Source of the DNA: Hwangdonia lutea
GTDB lineage: Bacteria > Bacteroidota > Bacteroidia > Flavobacteriales > Flavobacteriaceae
Assembly (NCBI RefSeq): GCF_032814565.1
Contig: NZ_CP136521.1
Coordinates: 2,824,501-2,888,500, forward strand
Length of the DNA stretch: 64,000 nt
Reading direction: 5' to 3'
Positions 7,384 through 16,847 of the stretch are shown piece by piece. The number at the start of each line of letters is the position of its first letter. Positions within the stretch are counted from its first letter, which is position 1. The position numbers and the translations under genes are program-made. Below the pieces are notes generated by a model. That model was not told the origin of the DNA. It did no database searches and saw only the letters and a program-made list of their open reading frames with translations.

Positions 7384-8895
7384 ATGTCCAATACGTTAAA
7401 AAAAATGTTTCGAAAGAAACCAAGCACATCCAATCTCGAGGCCTATTTCAAGCCTTTCAGAGAGCAGATTATTGGCATAAACCAAACCTTTGAATCGCCA
7501 TACGGCCAAAAGAAAATTATTTATGCCGATTGGACCGCGAGCGGAAGACTTTACAAATCCATAGAAGATAAACTACTTAACGATATAGGGCCATACGTGG
7601 CCAACACACATACCGAAACATCCGTTACGGGTTCGGCAATGACCTTAGCCTATCACGATGCGCGACACATCATTAAAAAGCATGTCAACGCTTCAAAAGA
7701 CGATGTTCTCATTACCGTTGGCACGGGCATGACCGGGGCGATTAACAAGTTCCAGCGTATTTTGGGGCTAAAAATAAACGAAAACCTAAAGGACCACACA
7801 CAGGTTCCGGAGGAGAAACGCCCCATTATTTTTGTGTCCCACATGGAGCACCATTCCAATCAAACCTCATGGTTGGAAACCATTGCAAGGGTTAAAGTGA
7901 TCCCTTCAAACGATGAGGGTTTGCCCTGCATCAATAAATTAAAGGAATTAATTGAAACGCATAAGGATTGCCCCATAAAAATTGCGGCCATTACAGGTTG
8001 CTCCAACGTTACGGGCATCCGTACAAACTATCACGACGTGGCTCGTGTAATGCACCAAAACAATGGCCTGTGCTTTGTGGATTTTGCGTGTTCGGCACCG
8101 TATGTAAGCATCAATATGCACCCAGAAAACGAGGATGCGTATTTGGATGCCATTACCTTTTCCCCACATAAATTTTTGGGTGGCCCGGGATCGTCGGGAG
8201 TTTTAATCTTCAACAAAAAACTGTATAAAAATCTGGTACCGGATAACCCCGGTGGCGGAACGGTGAGCTACACCAACCCTTGGGGGGACCACGATTATAT
8301 TGACGATATTGAAACACGTGAAGACGGCGGAACCCCCGGTTTTTTACAAGCCATTAAAATAGCGCTGTCCATTCGATTGAAAGAAAAAATGGGTGTTAAA
8401 AACATTTTGGACAGGGAGCACGAGCTCAATGCCATTATTTTTAAACGCCTTAAAAACATTGAAAACCTACGTATTCTCGCCGAAAACCACACCGATAGAT
8501 TGGGCGTGTTTTCATTTTATATTGAAGATGCGCATTACAATTTAATAGTAAAACTTTTAAATGACAGGTTTGGTGTGCAAACCCGTGGCGGATGTAGTTG
8601 TGCCGGCACTTACGGGCACTATTTGCTGAATGTGGATGAGCCCACATCAAAATCCATAGAGAAAAAAATACTCGATGGCTGCCTTATCGAGCGCCCGGGC
8701 TGGGTGCGCATGTCCATTCACCCAACGATGACCAACAACGAAGTGCACCTTATTTGCGATGCCATTGAGGCGGTTTCCAAAAACCATAAAGATTGGGGTA
8801 AGGATTATGAATATAGCGCCATTAAAAATGAATTTATCCATAAAGGAAACCATCACATTGAAAAAGATATTATTCGAAATTGGTTTAAATTATAG
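7384..8895 (+). CDS. Class V aminotransferase-fold PLP enzyme (cysteine desulfurase/selenocysteine lyase-like)
   Basis: 503 residues, cytoplasmic. The substrate loop YADWTASGRLY lies near residue 47. The PLP-binding segment is FSPHKFLGGPGS with Lys263, the motif FVDFACSAPY supplies the PLP-nitrogen Asp, and a Cys-rich segment RGGCSCAGTYGH stands where SufS/CsdB enzymes carry the catalytic Cys. It is about 100 residues longer than SufS, with a C-terminal extension. No Suf or Isc genes are adjacent, so a role in iron-sulfur assembly is not implied. It follows trxB by 123 bases and ends at a terminator. The fold is certain; the substrate is not. Confidence 0.85.
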   Translation: MSNTLKKMFRKKPSTSNLEAYFKPFREQIIGINQTFESPYGQKKIIYADWTASGRLYKSIEDKLLNDIGPYVANTHTETSVTGSAMTLAYHDARHIIKKHVNASKDDVLITVGTGMTGAINKFQRILGLKINENLKDHTQVPEEKRPIIFVSHMEHHSNQTSWLETIARVKVIPSNDEGLPCINKLKELIETHKDCPIKIAAITGCSNVTGIRTNYHDVARVMHQNNGLCFVDFACSAPYVSINMHPENEDAYLDAITFSPHKFLGGPGSSGVLIFNKKLYKNLVPDNPGGGTVSYTNPWGDHDYIDDIETREDGGTPGFLQAIKIALSIRLKEKMGVKNILDREHELNAIIFKRLKNIENLRILAENHTDRLGVFSFYIEDAHYNLIVKLLNDRFGVQTRGGCSCAGTYGHYLLNVDEPTSKSIEKKILDGCLIERPGWVRMSIHPTMTNNEVHLICDAIEAVSKNHKDWGKDYEYSAIKNEFIHKGNHHIEKDIIRNWFKL

Positions 8896-8949
8896 TTAAA
8901 AACGAAATTGTAATTTTAATTATTTTTCAATTGTAATAAGCACAGTAAA

Positions 8950-8983
8950 CAACTCCGAAATAACACTGTTTTGGAGTTTTTTT
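8950..8983 (+). terminator. Intrinsic terminator after the class V aminotransferase gene
   Basis: The stem AACTCCgAAA / TTTtGGAGTT, with a loop of about 11 bases, runs into a T tract. It separates the housekeeping gene from the laminarin locus regulator. Confidence 0.8.
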
Positions 8984-9040
8984 ATGGAGTAAAACCATGT
9001 AAAAAATGCCATTTGTTATTGCTTTTTTGTCTTACAAAAA

Positions 9041-9060
9041 ACCATACAAAAACCATACAA
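9041..9060 (+). promoter_or_regulatory. Tandem ACCATACAA repeats before the locus regulator
   Basis: ACCATACAA occurs at 9041 and again at 9052, one helical turn apart (period 11), about 70 bases before the regulator start. Related ATACAA motifs lie before SusC (near 11962), before the GH149 gene (20719) and in the duplicated promoters near 30561 and 32567. They could be operators for the regulator itself. Inference only. Confidence 0.3.
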
Positions 9061-9129
9061 CGTATTAAAGAATGTAATTAGTTAAAGGATTTGTGCTATA
9101 TTGGTAACGCAACATTAACTGCATTACTC

Positions 9130-11937
9130 TTGAAAAAATTATTTTGCCTTACTACACTATTATATTTTTTGTGCTCATTTATATTGGTTGCACAAGAAAT
9201 GCCTCCCATTGATATTTACACACCAAAATCTTACGGCGCAGAAAATCAAAACTGGTCCATTGCGCAATCAAAAGACAAGTATATTTATGTTGGCAATAAT
9301 AAAGGTCTGCTGGAATTTAATGGTGCCAATTGGCGTTTATACCCATCGCCAAACGAAACTATAATTCGATCTGTTAGTGTTTTTGACGATGTTATTTACA
9401 CCGGTTGTAGTAAAGAGTTCGGTTATTGGCAAAGAAACAAGTTTGGAGATTTATTTTACACTTCGCTTTCGCAAAAGCTTCAAATCGAATTTTTAGAAGA
9501 GGAAGAGTTTTGGAATATAATAAATCTGGACGAGTACATTTTGTTTCAGTCTTTAGAAAGAATTTACATCTATAATAAAAACGATGCAACGTATTCCGTG
9601 ATTGAGTCTGAGACCACCATTTATAAAATGTTCAAGGTAAACGGTAGTATTTATTTTCAGCAAACCAAGAATGGCTTGTATAAAATTGAAAATGGCAAGT
9701 CTAAATTAATTTCAAACCATGCGGTATTAAAAAATAATTTATTGGTTAGTGTTTTCAACCATAAAGAAAAACTTTTAATAGAAACTGAAAACAAAGGCTT
9801 TTACATTTTGGATAACAACAAACTTGAGCAGTGGGATATCCCTGCATATAAATTGGTGCCCGAAAGTGGTGTTTATCGAAGTGCGAAATTGCGAGATGGC
9901 AGTTTTGTGCTTGGAACCCGATCGAATGGGATTTTTCATTTAACCGAAGATGGGGAAATCATTTATCACATCAACATCATTAACGGTTTAAGCAATAATA
10001 CGATACATGCCATTTTTGAAGATGCCGAAAACAACATTTGGCTCGCTTTGGATAACGGTATTAATTGTATAAATATTAAGTCTCCCTTTAGGATTCATAA
10101 CGATAAAGAAGGGAAAATTGGTACCGTGTATGCATCGGCAGTGTATAAAGATTACTTGTATTTAGGCACCAACCAAGGCTTGTATTTTAAGTCTTTTAAT
10201 TCTGATGATGAATTTGAATTTATTGAAGGTACACAAGGCCCTGTGAGATGTTTGGTAGAACTTAACGATACCCTGTTTTGCGGGCACGATACCGGCACAT
10301 TTATTATAGACAAAAATAACGCGGATTTGGTTGTTGATATTCAAGGGACATGGAATATTATACCCATTAATAATTCCAAGAACCTATTGCTTCAAGGTAA
10401 TTACGACGGACTAAATGTAATTGCGAATGTAAATGGCAAATGGGTTTTGAGAAATAAAATAGAAGGCTTTGATATTTCAAGTAAGTTTTTTGAAATTTAT
10501 AATAACAATATTTTTGTAAGCCACGAGTCCAAAGGCATTTATAGACTAAAAGTTGATGAGGATTTTACAAAAGCTACCGAAGTTATCAAGGATTCAACGA
10601 TTGGAAAAGGATTGAATTCTAGTGTGATAAGGTACAATGATGCCATCTTTTACGCCTATAAAAAAGGTGTTTTTAGGTACCATCCTGAAGAAGCGCAATT
10701 TGTTAAAGATTCTGTTTTAAATGGTTTGTATTCGCAAGACGAATATACCTCTGGAAAGCTCATATCGGACAGAAAAAACAACATCCTTTGGAGCTTTTCC
10801 AAAAAAAATCTGAGCTATGTTTCCCCGGGAAAACTGAGCAGTGTGCAAAAAGTAAAAAAAATATCTTTATCTACGGCATTGCCCAAAGGTTTAACAGGTT
10901 ACGAAAACATTTCATATTTACAAAACAACAAACATTTAATAGGCACATCAACAGGTTACCTTGTTTTGGATTTGGATAAGTTAAAAGAAAAAGAGTATAG
11001 CGTATCCATAAATTCAATAACAAAAAGCGATTTAAAAGATAGCCTTCAAGTTGTAAACAAGCATATTGACGGCAGTTTTAAAAACAAGAATAATAGTATA
11101 GAATTCACATATAGTGTTGCAGAATTTAATAAATATTTAGACACCGAGTATCAATACCAATTAAAAGGCATTTATCCTGAGTGGAGTAATTGGTCTGCCA
11201 ACTCAAGTGTCCTTTTTAAAAACTTGCCTTATGGCGATTACGTTTTTAACGTTAGGGCTAAGGTGGGTAATACAGCAACAAACAATACGGCAACATATAG
11301 TTTTACCATTGGAAGACCATGGGTTTTATCAAACGTGGCCATCGCTATTTATGTATTCTTATTTTTATTGATTACCTTATTAATGCATAATTTGTACAAG
11401 CGGCACTATAGAAAACAACAAGCAAAGTTAATGCAAAAAGCGGCCAGGGATTTAGAGTTAAAGGAACTGGAGAATCAACAACAGCTGATGCGCTTTAATA
11501 ATGAAAAATTAAGACAAGATATTGAAAGTAAAAACCGAGAGTTAGGCATCTCTACAATGAGTTTAATAAAGAAGAATGAGTTTTTAAATAATTTGAAAAA
11601 GGAATTAAAAAGCGTTTCGGAAAACGATAAAAACTTGAAATCTGTAATTAGAATTATAGATAAAAACCTGAACAACACAGACGATTGGCATGTATTTGAA
11701 GAGGCGTTTAATAATGCCGATAAAGACTTCTTAAAAAAGATCAAGGCCATACATCCTTCGCTTACCTCAAACGATTTAAGGCTTTGTGCTTATCTGAGGT
11801 TAAATCTTTCATCAAAAGAAATAGCGCCACTGCTTAATATTTCACCAAGAAGTGTTGAAGTAAAACGATATAGATTGCGAAAAAAAATGGATTTACCGCG
11901 CGAGTCCAGCTTAACAAATTACATTCTTGAAATTTAG
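9130..11937 (+). CDS. Membrane-spanning propeller/LuxR-type transcriptional regulator
   Basis: About 935 residues from the TTG at 9130, chosen because it begins a normal signal peptide (Lys-Lys-Leu-Phe-Cys..., ending FILVAQ); the frame is also open to a TTG at 9091. Order: signal peptide; a long periplasmic region of two-component-regulator-type propeller repeats (IYVGNNKGLLEFNG, FEDAENNIWLALDNGINCIN); a Y_Y_Y domain (YQYQLKGIYPEWSNWS); one transmembrane helix; a coiled coil of about 90 residues; and a LuxR-type helix-turn-helix (SSKEIAPLLNISPRSVEVKRYRLRKKM). There is no kinase, so it is a one-component regulator sensing a periplasmic oligosaccharide, presumably laminarin fragments, and controlling the adjacent locus. 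Confidence 0.88.
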   Translation: MKKLFCLTTLLYFLCSFILVAQEMPPIDIYTPKSYGAENQNWSIAQSKDKYIYVGNNKGLLEFNGANWRLYPSPNETIIRSVSVFDDVIYTGCSKEFGYWQRNKFGDLFYTSLSQKLQIEFLEEEEFWNIINLDEYILFQSLERIYIYNKNDATYSVIESETTIYKMFKVNGSIYFQQTKNGLYKIENGKSKLISNHAVLKNNLLVSVFNHKEKLLIETENKGFYILDNNKLEQWDIPAYKLVPESGVYRSAKLRDGSFVLGTRSNGIFHLTEDGEIIYHINIINGLSNNTIHAIFEDAENNIWLALDNGINCINIKSPFRIHNDKEGKIGTVYASAVYKDYLYLGTNQGLYFKSFNSDDEFEFIEGTQGPVRCLVELNDTLFCGHDTGTFIIDKNNADLVVDIQGTWNIIPINNSKNLLLQGNYDGLNVIANVNGKWVLRNKIEGFDISSKFFEIYNNNIFVSHESKGIYRLKVDEDFTKATEVIKDSTIGKGLNSSVIRYNDAIFYAYKKGVFRYHPEEAQFVKDSVLNGLYSQDEYTSGKLISDRKNNILWSFSKKNLSYVSPGKLSSVQKVKKISLSTALPKGLTGYENISYLQNNKHLIGTSTGYLVLDLDKLKEKEYSVSINSITKSDLKDSLQVVNKHIDGSFKNKNNSIEFTYSVAEFNKYLDTEYQYQLKGIYPEWSNWSANSSVLFKNLPYGDYVFNVRAKVGNTATNNTATYSFTIGRPWVLSNVAIAIYVFLFLLITLLMHNLYKRHYRKQQAKLMQKAARDLELKELENQQQLMRFNNEKLRQDIESKNRELGISTMSLIKKNEFLNNLKKELKSVSENDKNLKSVIRIIDKNLNNTDDWHVFEEAFNNADKDFLKKIKAIHPSLTSNDLRLCAYLRLNLSSKEIAPLLNISPRSVEVKRYRLRKKMDLPRESSLTNYILEI

Positions 11938-12085
11938 GTACTATACATTAATATTTTAGACCTATACAACACCACAACATTTATAAAAATAACGTTTATT
12001 TAACATGAATTTGTTTTTTAATTATGCGTTAGTAAAACCCTGCATTCATTACGGTTCTCATAATAAATGCTGCATTTTTTTGCTA

Positions 12086-12099
12086 TGTATACTTTTTGT
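12086..12099 (+). promoter_or_regulatory. Shared motif TGTATACTTTTTGT upstream of SusC
   Basis: TGTATACTTTTTGT lies 80 bases before the SusC start. Near-identical copies occur at 30687 and 32690, before the two type IX-secreted genes of the locus. It resembles an off-spaced TAnnTTTG element and may be an activator-dependent promoter or an operator. Confidence 0.4.
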
Positions 12100-12165
12100 T
12101 TGGGTGAAAAATAGGGATACATCAATGGTATACATTAATTTTATCTAAACTAAAAAACTAATTCT

Positions 12166-15100
12166 ATGAGACACAATCTCTTTAAAATTCTAACACTTTT
12201 TTTTATAGCATATTCGAGTGCTCAAAATGTAAATGTTAGTGGAAATGTTCAAGACGATACAGGTTACCCTATACCGGGAGCAAATGTATTGGTTAAAGGT
12301 ACCAATACGGGTACCGTTACAGATTTTGATGGCAACTTTATTATTAATGATGTTCAAATTGGTTCAACACTAATCTTTAGTTATATAGGTTATATAACAC
12401 AAGAAGTTGTTGTGGCGAACAGCGATAATTTAAACATTCAATTATTGCCAGACATCGCGCAACTTAGTGAAGTGGTAGTTGTAGGTTATGGTACCCAAAA
12501 AGTTACGAAAGTATCTGGTGCAATTTCTACGGTAAAATCAGAATCTATTGAAAAGATAAAACCTTTAAGGGTTGAAGAAGCATTACAAGGTAGCGCTTCG
12601 GGTGTTTCTGTAATTCAAAGTGGTTCACCAGGAAGTAAACCAACCGTATTAGTTCGCGGTATCCCTTCTTTTTCAGGTGTTGACCCCGTTGTTATTATTG
12701 ACGGTGTACCTCAATCCTTAGATGATTTAAACGCTATCAGTTCTGCCGATATTCAATCAATTAATATTTTAAAAGATGCGGCATCTACAGCCATTTACGG
12801 TGTTAAAGGTGGTAACGGTGTAATTGTAGTTACAACTAAAGGCGGAAGAAAAAACCAAAAAACCGAATTTAATTACAACACTTATACAGGTGTACAATCT
12901 GTAATTAGAAAAATTGGTTTATTGAATGCCACCGAATATGCTGTTATGGCTAATGAAGGAAGCACGGTAGCCGGAGGGAATTTAATTTTCCCAGATATTT
13001 CTAATTTAGGAATGGGCACCGATTGGCAAGATGAAGTTTTTAAAAATGCTACCGTAAACTCGCATACATTATCGGCTAGAGGCGGATCGGAAACTGTAGG
13101 TTACTTTTTATCAGCAGGCTATTTAAGTCAAGGCGGTGTTGTAGGCGGTGATGATAAATCTAATTTTAATAGAGTAAACTTTACGGCAAACTTAGATTTT
13201 CAACTAACTTCTAAATTAAGATTCTTAAGTAACACAAGTTATGCGAATATAAAAAGCAAAACCATAGCTGAGAATTCATTTAATTCTATTTTAGGAAATG
13301 CTATAAATTTCGACCCAACGGTACCGGTATATAACAATGATCCTAACGATTTTGCAACTTACGGTTACAGTAACTTATTGCTATCTGAGATTTTTAATCC
13401 GGTACAGCGATTGAATGATACCTATAATGAAAACAATGGAAACAAGTTGTATGGTAAATTCGAATTACAGTACGATATATTGGATAATCTTAAAATATCG
13501 TCGCGTTTTGGTTACACCAAATGGGATTTAGTAGGTAAAAGTTTTTCTCCTTTAGCGTATTACGGGCCCAATAACGTATCTAGCCAATATTTGCCAGATG
13601 GCACGGTGCCCATGCAAACTGTTGATAATGGCGATGGTACAACAAGTACAATCCCGTCGTTCCACAATAGTGTTAGTGAATATACGGCTTCAAATTTTAA
13701 TTATACGTTCGAAACATTTGCCAGTTATAATTTTAGCTTAAACGATGTCCATAATTTTGATGTGGTTTTAGGTTTGGCTCGAAGTAAATCTACAGGACAT
13801 GGTTTTGGTGCCAGCAGACAAGATGTAAGAGATAACTCTTGGGCTTGGGCGGATATTAGTGCTGCTACGGGTGTAAATACCAAATTAAACACCAATGCCT
13901 ATACAGGGTATAGCTACCAAAACTTAGAGCGTAGAAACATGTCTTTCTTTAGCAGGGTTAATTACGATTATAAAGACACGTATTTAGCATCGTTTTCTGC
14001 AAGACGAGATGGCTCTATAGCTTTTGGTGATGATAATAAGTTTGCCAATTTCTTTGCAGGCTCTTTAGGATGGGTTGTAACCAACGAAGATTTCTTCAAT
14101 TCAGAGTCTATTAATTTCTTAAAGATTAGAGGAAGTTATGGTACAGTTGGTAACGAAAACGTAAATCCGCAATATGTGGGTATTTCGGTTGGCGGACCAA
14201 GTTATAACTCTACCGCAAATAGTAATGGATATACCTTTGGAACCGAGTTTGTTCCTGGTGCTACGGTAAATTCATTTAGCAACCCAACATTAAGTTGGGA
14301 GGAGCAAACACAATATAATGTAGGGTTTGATGCTACCTTATTTGATAACCTATCTATAACTGCCGATTATTTTAACAAGTCTGTTGAAGGATTGTTATTT
14401 ACAGATGCCCCGCCACTTTATGCGGGTACTTCAGAACCTGTTACATCAAACATTGGAAGTACGGAAAGTAAGGGTTTAGATTTAACTTTAGGGTATAGGA
14501 CAAACGGAGACGATTTTAAATTCAATACCTCATTCACGTTCACAACGTCTAAAAACTTGGTAACCGCAACAAATACCGATGGTACTGCATTTGTACCGGG
14601 TGGTGGTTATTTTAATGGTCAAGCCCATAATGCAACACGCTTCCAAAAAGGCTTTACACCGGGGTATTTCTATGGTTTTGAAACCAATGGGTTATTCCAA
14701 AATCAAGCTGAAATTGATGCGCATGCCACACAAACCGGTGCACAGCCAGGAGATATTCGCTTTGTAGATATCAATAACGACGGCATCATAAATGATGATG
14801 ATAAAACAAAAATTGGAGATCCGTTTCCTGATTTCACTTTAGGTTGGAATTTAGGATTTGAGTACAAAGACTTCGATTTAAGCATGTTTACTTACGCTTC
14901 TGTTGGAAACGATATATTTAGAGCCTACGAGCGTAATGCCATATACACGAATAAAGACAGAAGTATTTTAAACCGATGGACAGGAGAAGGCACGACAAAC
15001 GACGCTAAAAATCCACGATATACTTTTGCCGATTCCAATAGTAATATCAGGCCATCAGACCGATATATTGAAGACGGTAGTTTTATTAAAATTAAGAGTT

Positions 15101-15306
15101 TAATTTTAGGATACACACTACCAGAGAACTCCAATAATGTATTTAGTAAAGTGCGTATTTATGCGCAAGCTAAAAACTTATTAACACTTACGGAATATAC
15201 AGGCTACGACCCTGAGATATCCGGTGGTATTTTAGATACAGGTATAGACAGAGGTGCTTATCCGCAGGCAAGAACATTTCTAATTGGTTTAGACCTTAAA
15301 TTTTAA
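12166..15306 (+). CDS. SusC/RagA-family TonB-dependent transporter (laminarin locus)
   Basis: 1046 residues: signal peptide 1-19, carboxypeptidase-regulatory-like domain about 23-107 (GNVQDDTGYPIPGANVLVKG, FDGNF), TonB-proximal segment EVVVVGYGTQ, plug domain about 110-230 (VLVRGIPSF, INILKDAASTAIYGVKGGNGVI), then the 22-strand barrel ending in FLIGLDLKF with terminal Phe. It imports oligosaccharides across the outer membrane with energy from TonB. The SusD partner follows after 19 bases. The laminarin assignment rests on the downstream GH16, GH17, GH30 and GH149 genes, not on this sequence itself. Confidence 0.95.
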   Translation: MRHNLFKILTLFFIAYSSAQNVNVSGNVQDDTGYPIPGANVLVKGTNTGTVTDFDGNFIINDVQIGSTLIFSYIGYITQEVVVANSDNLNIQLLPDIAQLSEVVVVGYGTQKVTKVSGAISTVKSESIEKIKPLRVEEALQGSASGVSVIQSGSPGSKPTVLVRGIPSFSGVDPVVIIDGVPQSLDDLNAISSADIQSINILKDAASTAIYGVKGGNGVIVVTTKGGRKNQKTEFNYNTYTGVQSVIRKIGLLNATEYAVMANEGSTVAGGNLIFPDISNLGMGTDWQDEVFKNATVNSHTLSARGGSETVGYFLSAGYLSQGGVVGGDDKSNFNRVNFTANLDFQLTSKLRFLSNTSYANIKSKTIAENSFNSILGNAINFDPTVPVYNNDPNDFATYGYSNLLLSEIFNPVQRLNDTYNENNGNKLYGKFELQYDILDNLKISSRFGYTKWDLVGKSFSPLAYYGPNNVSSQYLPDGTVPMQTVDNGDGTTSTIPSFHNSVSEYTASNFNYTFETFASYNFSLNDVHNFDVVLGLARSKSTGHGFGASRQDVRDNSWAWADISAATGVNTKLNTNAYTGYSYQNLERRNMSFFSRVNYDYKDTYLASFSARRDGSIAFGDDNKFANFFAGSLGWVVTNEDFFNSESINFLKIRGSYGTVGNENVNPQYVGISVGGPSYNSTANSNGYTFGTEFVPGATVNSFSNPTLSWEEQTQYNVGFDATLFDNLSITADYFNKSVEGLLFTDAPPLYAGTSEPVTSNIGSTESKGLDLTLGYRTNGDDFKFNTSFTFTTSKNLVTATNTDGTAFVPGGGYFNGQAHNATRFQKGFTPGYFYGFETNGLFQNQAEIDAHATQTGAQPGDIRFVDINNDGIINDDDKTKIGDPFPDFTLGWNLGFEYKDFDLSMFTYASVGNDIFRAYERNAIYTNKDRSILNRWTGEGTTNDAKNPRYTFADSNSNIRPSDRYIEDGSFIKIKSLILGYTLPENSNNVFSKVRIYAQAKNLLTLTEYTGYDPEISGGILDTGIDRGAYPQARTFLIGLDLKF

Positions 15307-15325
15307 CATCCAAAAATAAATTAGT

Positions 15326-16828
15326 ATGAAAAATATAAAAAACAGTATAGTATTAACCATGATACTTTCAATCTTTGTTGGTTGTTCAGATGTTGTTGAA
15401 TTCGACCCGCACGATGAGTATCAAGTTACCGAGGCTGATTATCTGCAAACAGAATCAGACTACCGGACTATGGCAGTGAGCTGTTATACACCAACACAAT
15501 GGTTAAATCAAATGGTGGTTATTGGCGATATTGCATCAGATAATGCCGTTGCAGGTGGCGAAAACGCTTCTGATGTATTATCGTTGCAAAATATTGATGA
15601 TTACGATTATCAGCTTTTAGCAAACAATTCAACACTTCAAGATTTATGGCTATCGGCTTACGAAGGAATCAATAGAACCAATTATTTAATAAGTTACAAA
15701 GATGTTAATCTATTGGGTAACACCGTAAATTTTGAAGGTAAGGAAGCACTTTTTGGCGAAGTTCGTTTTTTAAGAGCTTATTATTATTTCAATTTGGTTA
15801 GAATGTTTGGTGATGTGGTGTTGTTTACCGATCGTAAATTAGGCATCACAGATTTTGGAACATTACAAAGATCGCCTAAAGCAGAGGTATACGCACAAAT
15901 AGAAACCGATTTAACAAATGCTATTAGTGTTTTGCCAACATCGGCTTCGCAGCAAGGGCGTATAACAAAATATGCCGCTCAAGCTTTATTGGGTAAAGTG
16001 TATTTGTATCAGGAAAAATTTGACTTAGCGGCACCTATGCTCGAAAATGTGGTAAATGGTCCATTTAGCTTAGTGCCTAATTTTGATGATATCTTTTTAT
16101 TTGAAGGTGAAAATGGCCCAGAATCAATTTACGAAGTACAATACTCAAACGGTTCACCGTATTATAACTGGGGTGGGCAAACAAGAGGTCAAGGTAATTA
16201 TGCTGTACAGCAATGTGGTGTAAGAGGTTTAAGTGGTTCTGCAGATATGCCATACAATGCCGGTTGGAGTACAAATTTACCAACACAGGATTTAGCAGCT
16301 GCTTATGAAGATGGCGACCAAAGAAAAGACGCTACTGTTTTTGATGTTGCTGCTTATGCCGCAGATAACCCAAGTCTTAATGTTACTTTTCAAGTGGCAC
16401 CTTTTAAAAATACCGATTTGTATAATAAAAAGTATTTACCAAGAAAAGGACAAACTAGCGGACAAATAGAATTGAATTACGAAAACAATCAACGTATTAT
16501 CCGTTTTGCAGACGTGTTATTAATGGCAGCAGAAGCTAATTTAAGAGCGTCAAATGGTAGTGCTGCTAAAGCACAAACCTATTTGGATATGGTAAGAGAT
16601 AGAGCTTTTGGCGATACAAACCATAGAGTTACTGCAACCGTGCAAGCTATATGGGATGAAAGACGATTGGAGTTGGCTATGGAAGGCGATCGTTTTTTCG
16701 ATTTAGTGAGAACAGGTCAAGCAGCTACAGTTTTAGGAAGCGGTTATAGCACAGCTACAAAAGGATTGTTCCCTATACCTCAAAGAGAAATTGATCTTTC
16801 AGGATTAACACAAAATGACGGCTATTAA
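15326..16828 (+). CDS. SusD/RagB-family surface glycan-binding lipoprotein (laminarin locus)
   Basis: 500 residues with lipobox IFVGC and an early acidic segment (SDVVEFDPHDEY). SusD hallmarks are present: FLRAYYYFNLVRMFGDVVLF near residue 150, TPR-like helices, and the C-terminal IIRFADVLLMAAEANLR with WDERRLELAMEGDRFFDLVRTGQA and FPIPQREIDL. It caps the SusC barrel at the cell surface and captures glycan. It lies 19 bases after SusC and 19 before the next gene, so it is in the same operon. Confidence 0.95.
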   Translation: MKNIKNSIVLTMILSIFVGCSDVVEFDPHDEYQVTEADYLQTESDYRTMAVSCYTPTQWLNQMVVIGDIASDNAVAGGENASDVLSLQNIDDYDYQLLANNSTLQDLWLSAYEGINRTNYLISYKDVNLLGNTVNFEGKEALFGEVRFLRAYYYFNLVRMFGDVVLFTDRKLGITDFGTLQRSPKAEVYAQIETDLTNAISVLPTSASQQGRITKYAAQALLGKVYLYQEKFDLAAPMLENVVNGPFSLVPNFDDIFLFEGENGPESIYEVQYSNGSPYYNWGGQTRGQGNYAVQQCGVRGLSGSADMPYNAGWSTNLPTQDLAAAYEDGDQRKDATVFDVAAYAADNPSLNVTFQVAPFKNTDLYNKKYLPRKGQTSGQIELNYENNQRIIRFADVLLMAAEANLRASNGSAAKAQTYLDMVRDRAFGDTNHRVTATVQAIWDERRLELAMEGDRFFDLVRTGQAATVLGSGYSTATKGLFPIPQREIDLSGLTQNDGY

Positions 16829-16847
16829 TAACTAAAAAAACAAATTT

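Noticed and set aside
7384-8895. sufS cysteine desulfurase of an iron-sulfur operon
   Set aside because: No suf genes are adjacent, the protein is about 100 residues too long, and the Cys motif differs (RGGCSCAG).
9130-11937. Hybrid two-component system (HTCS)
   Set aside because: There is no HisKA, ATPase or receiver domain between the membrane helix and the helix-turn-helix, and the DNA-binding part is LuxR-type rather than AraC-type.
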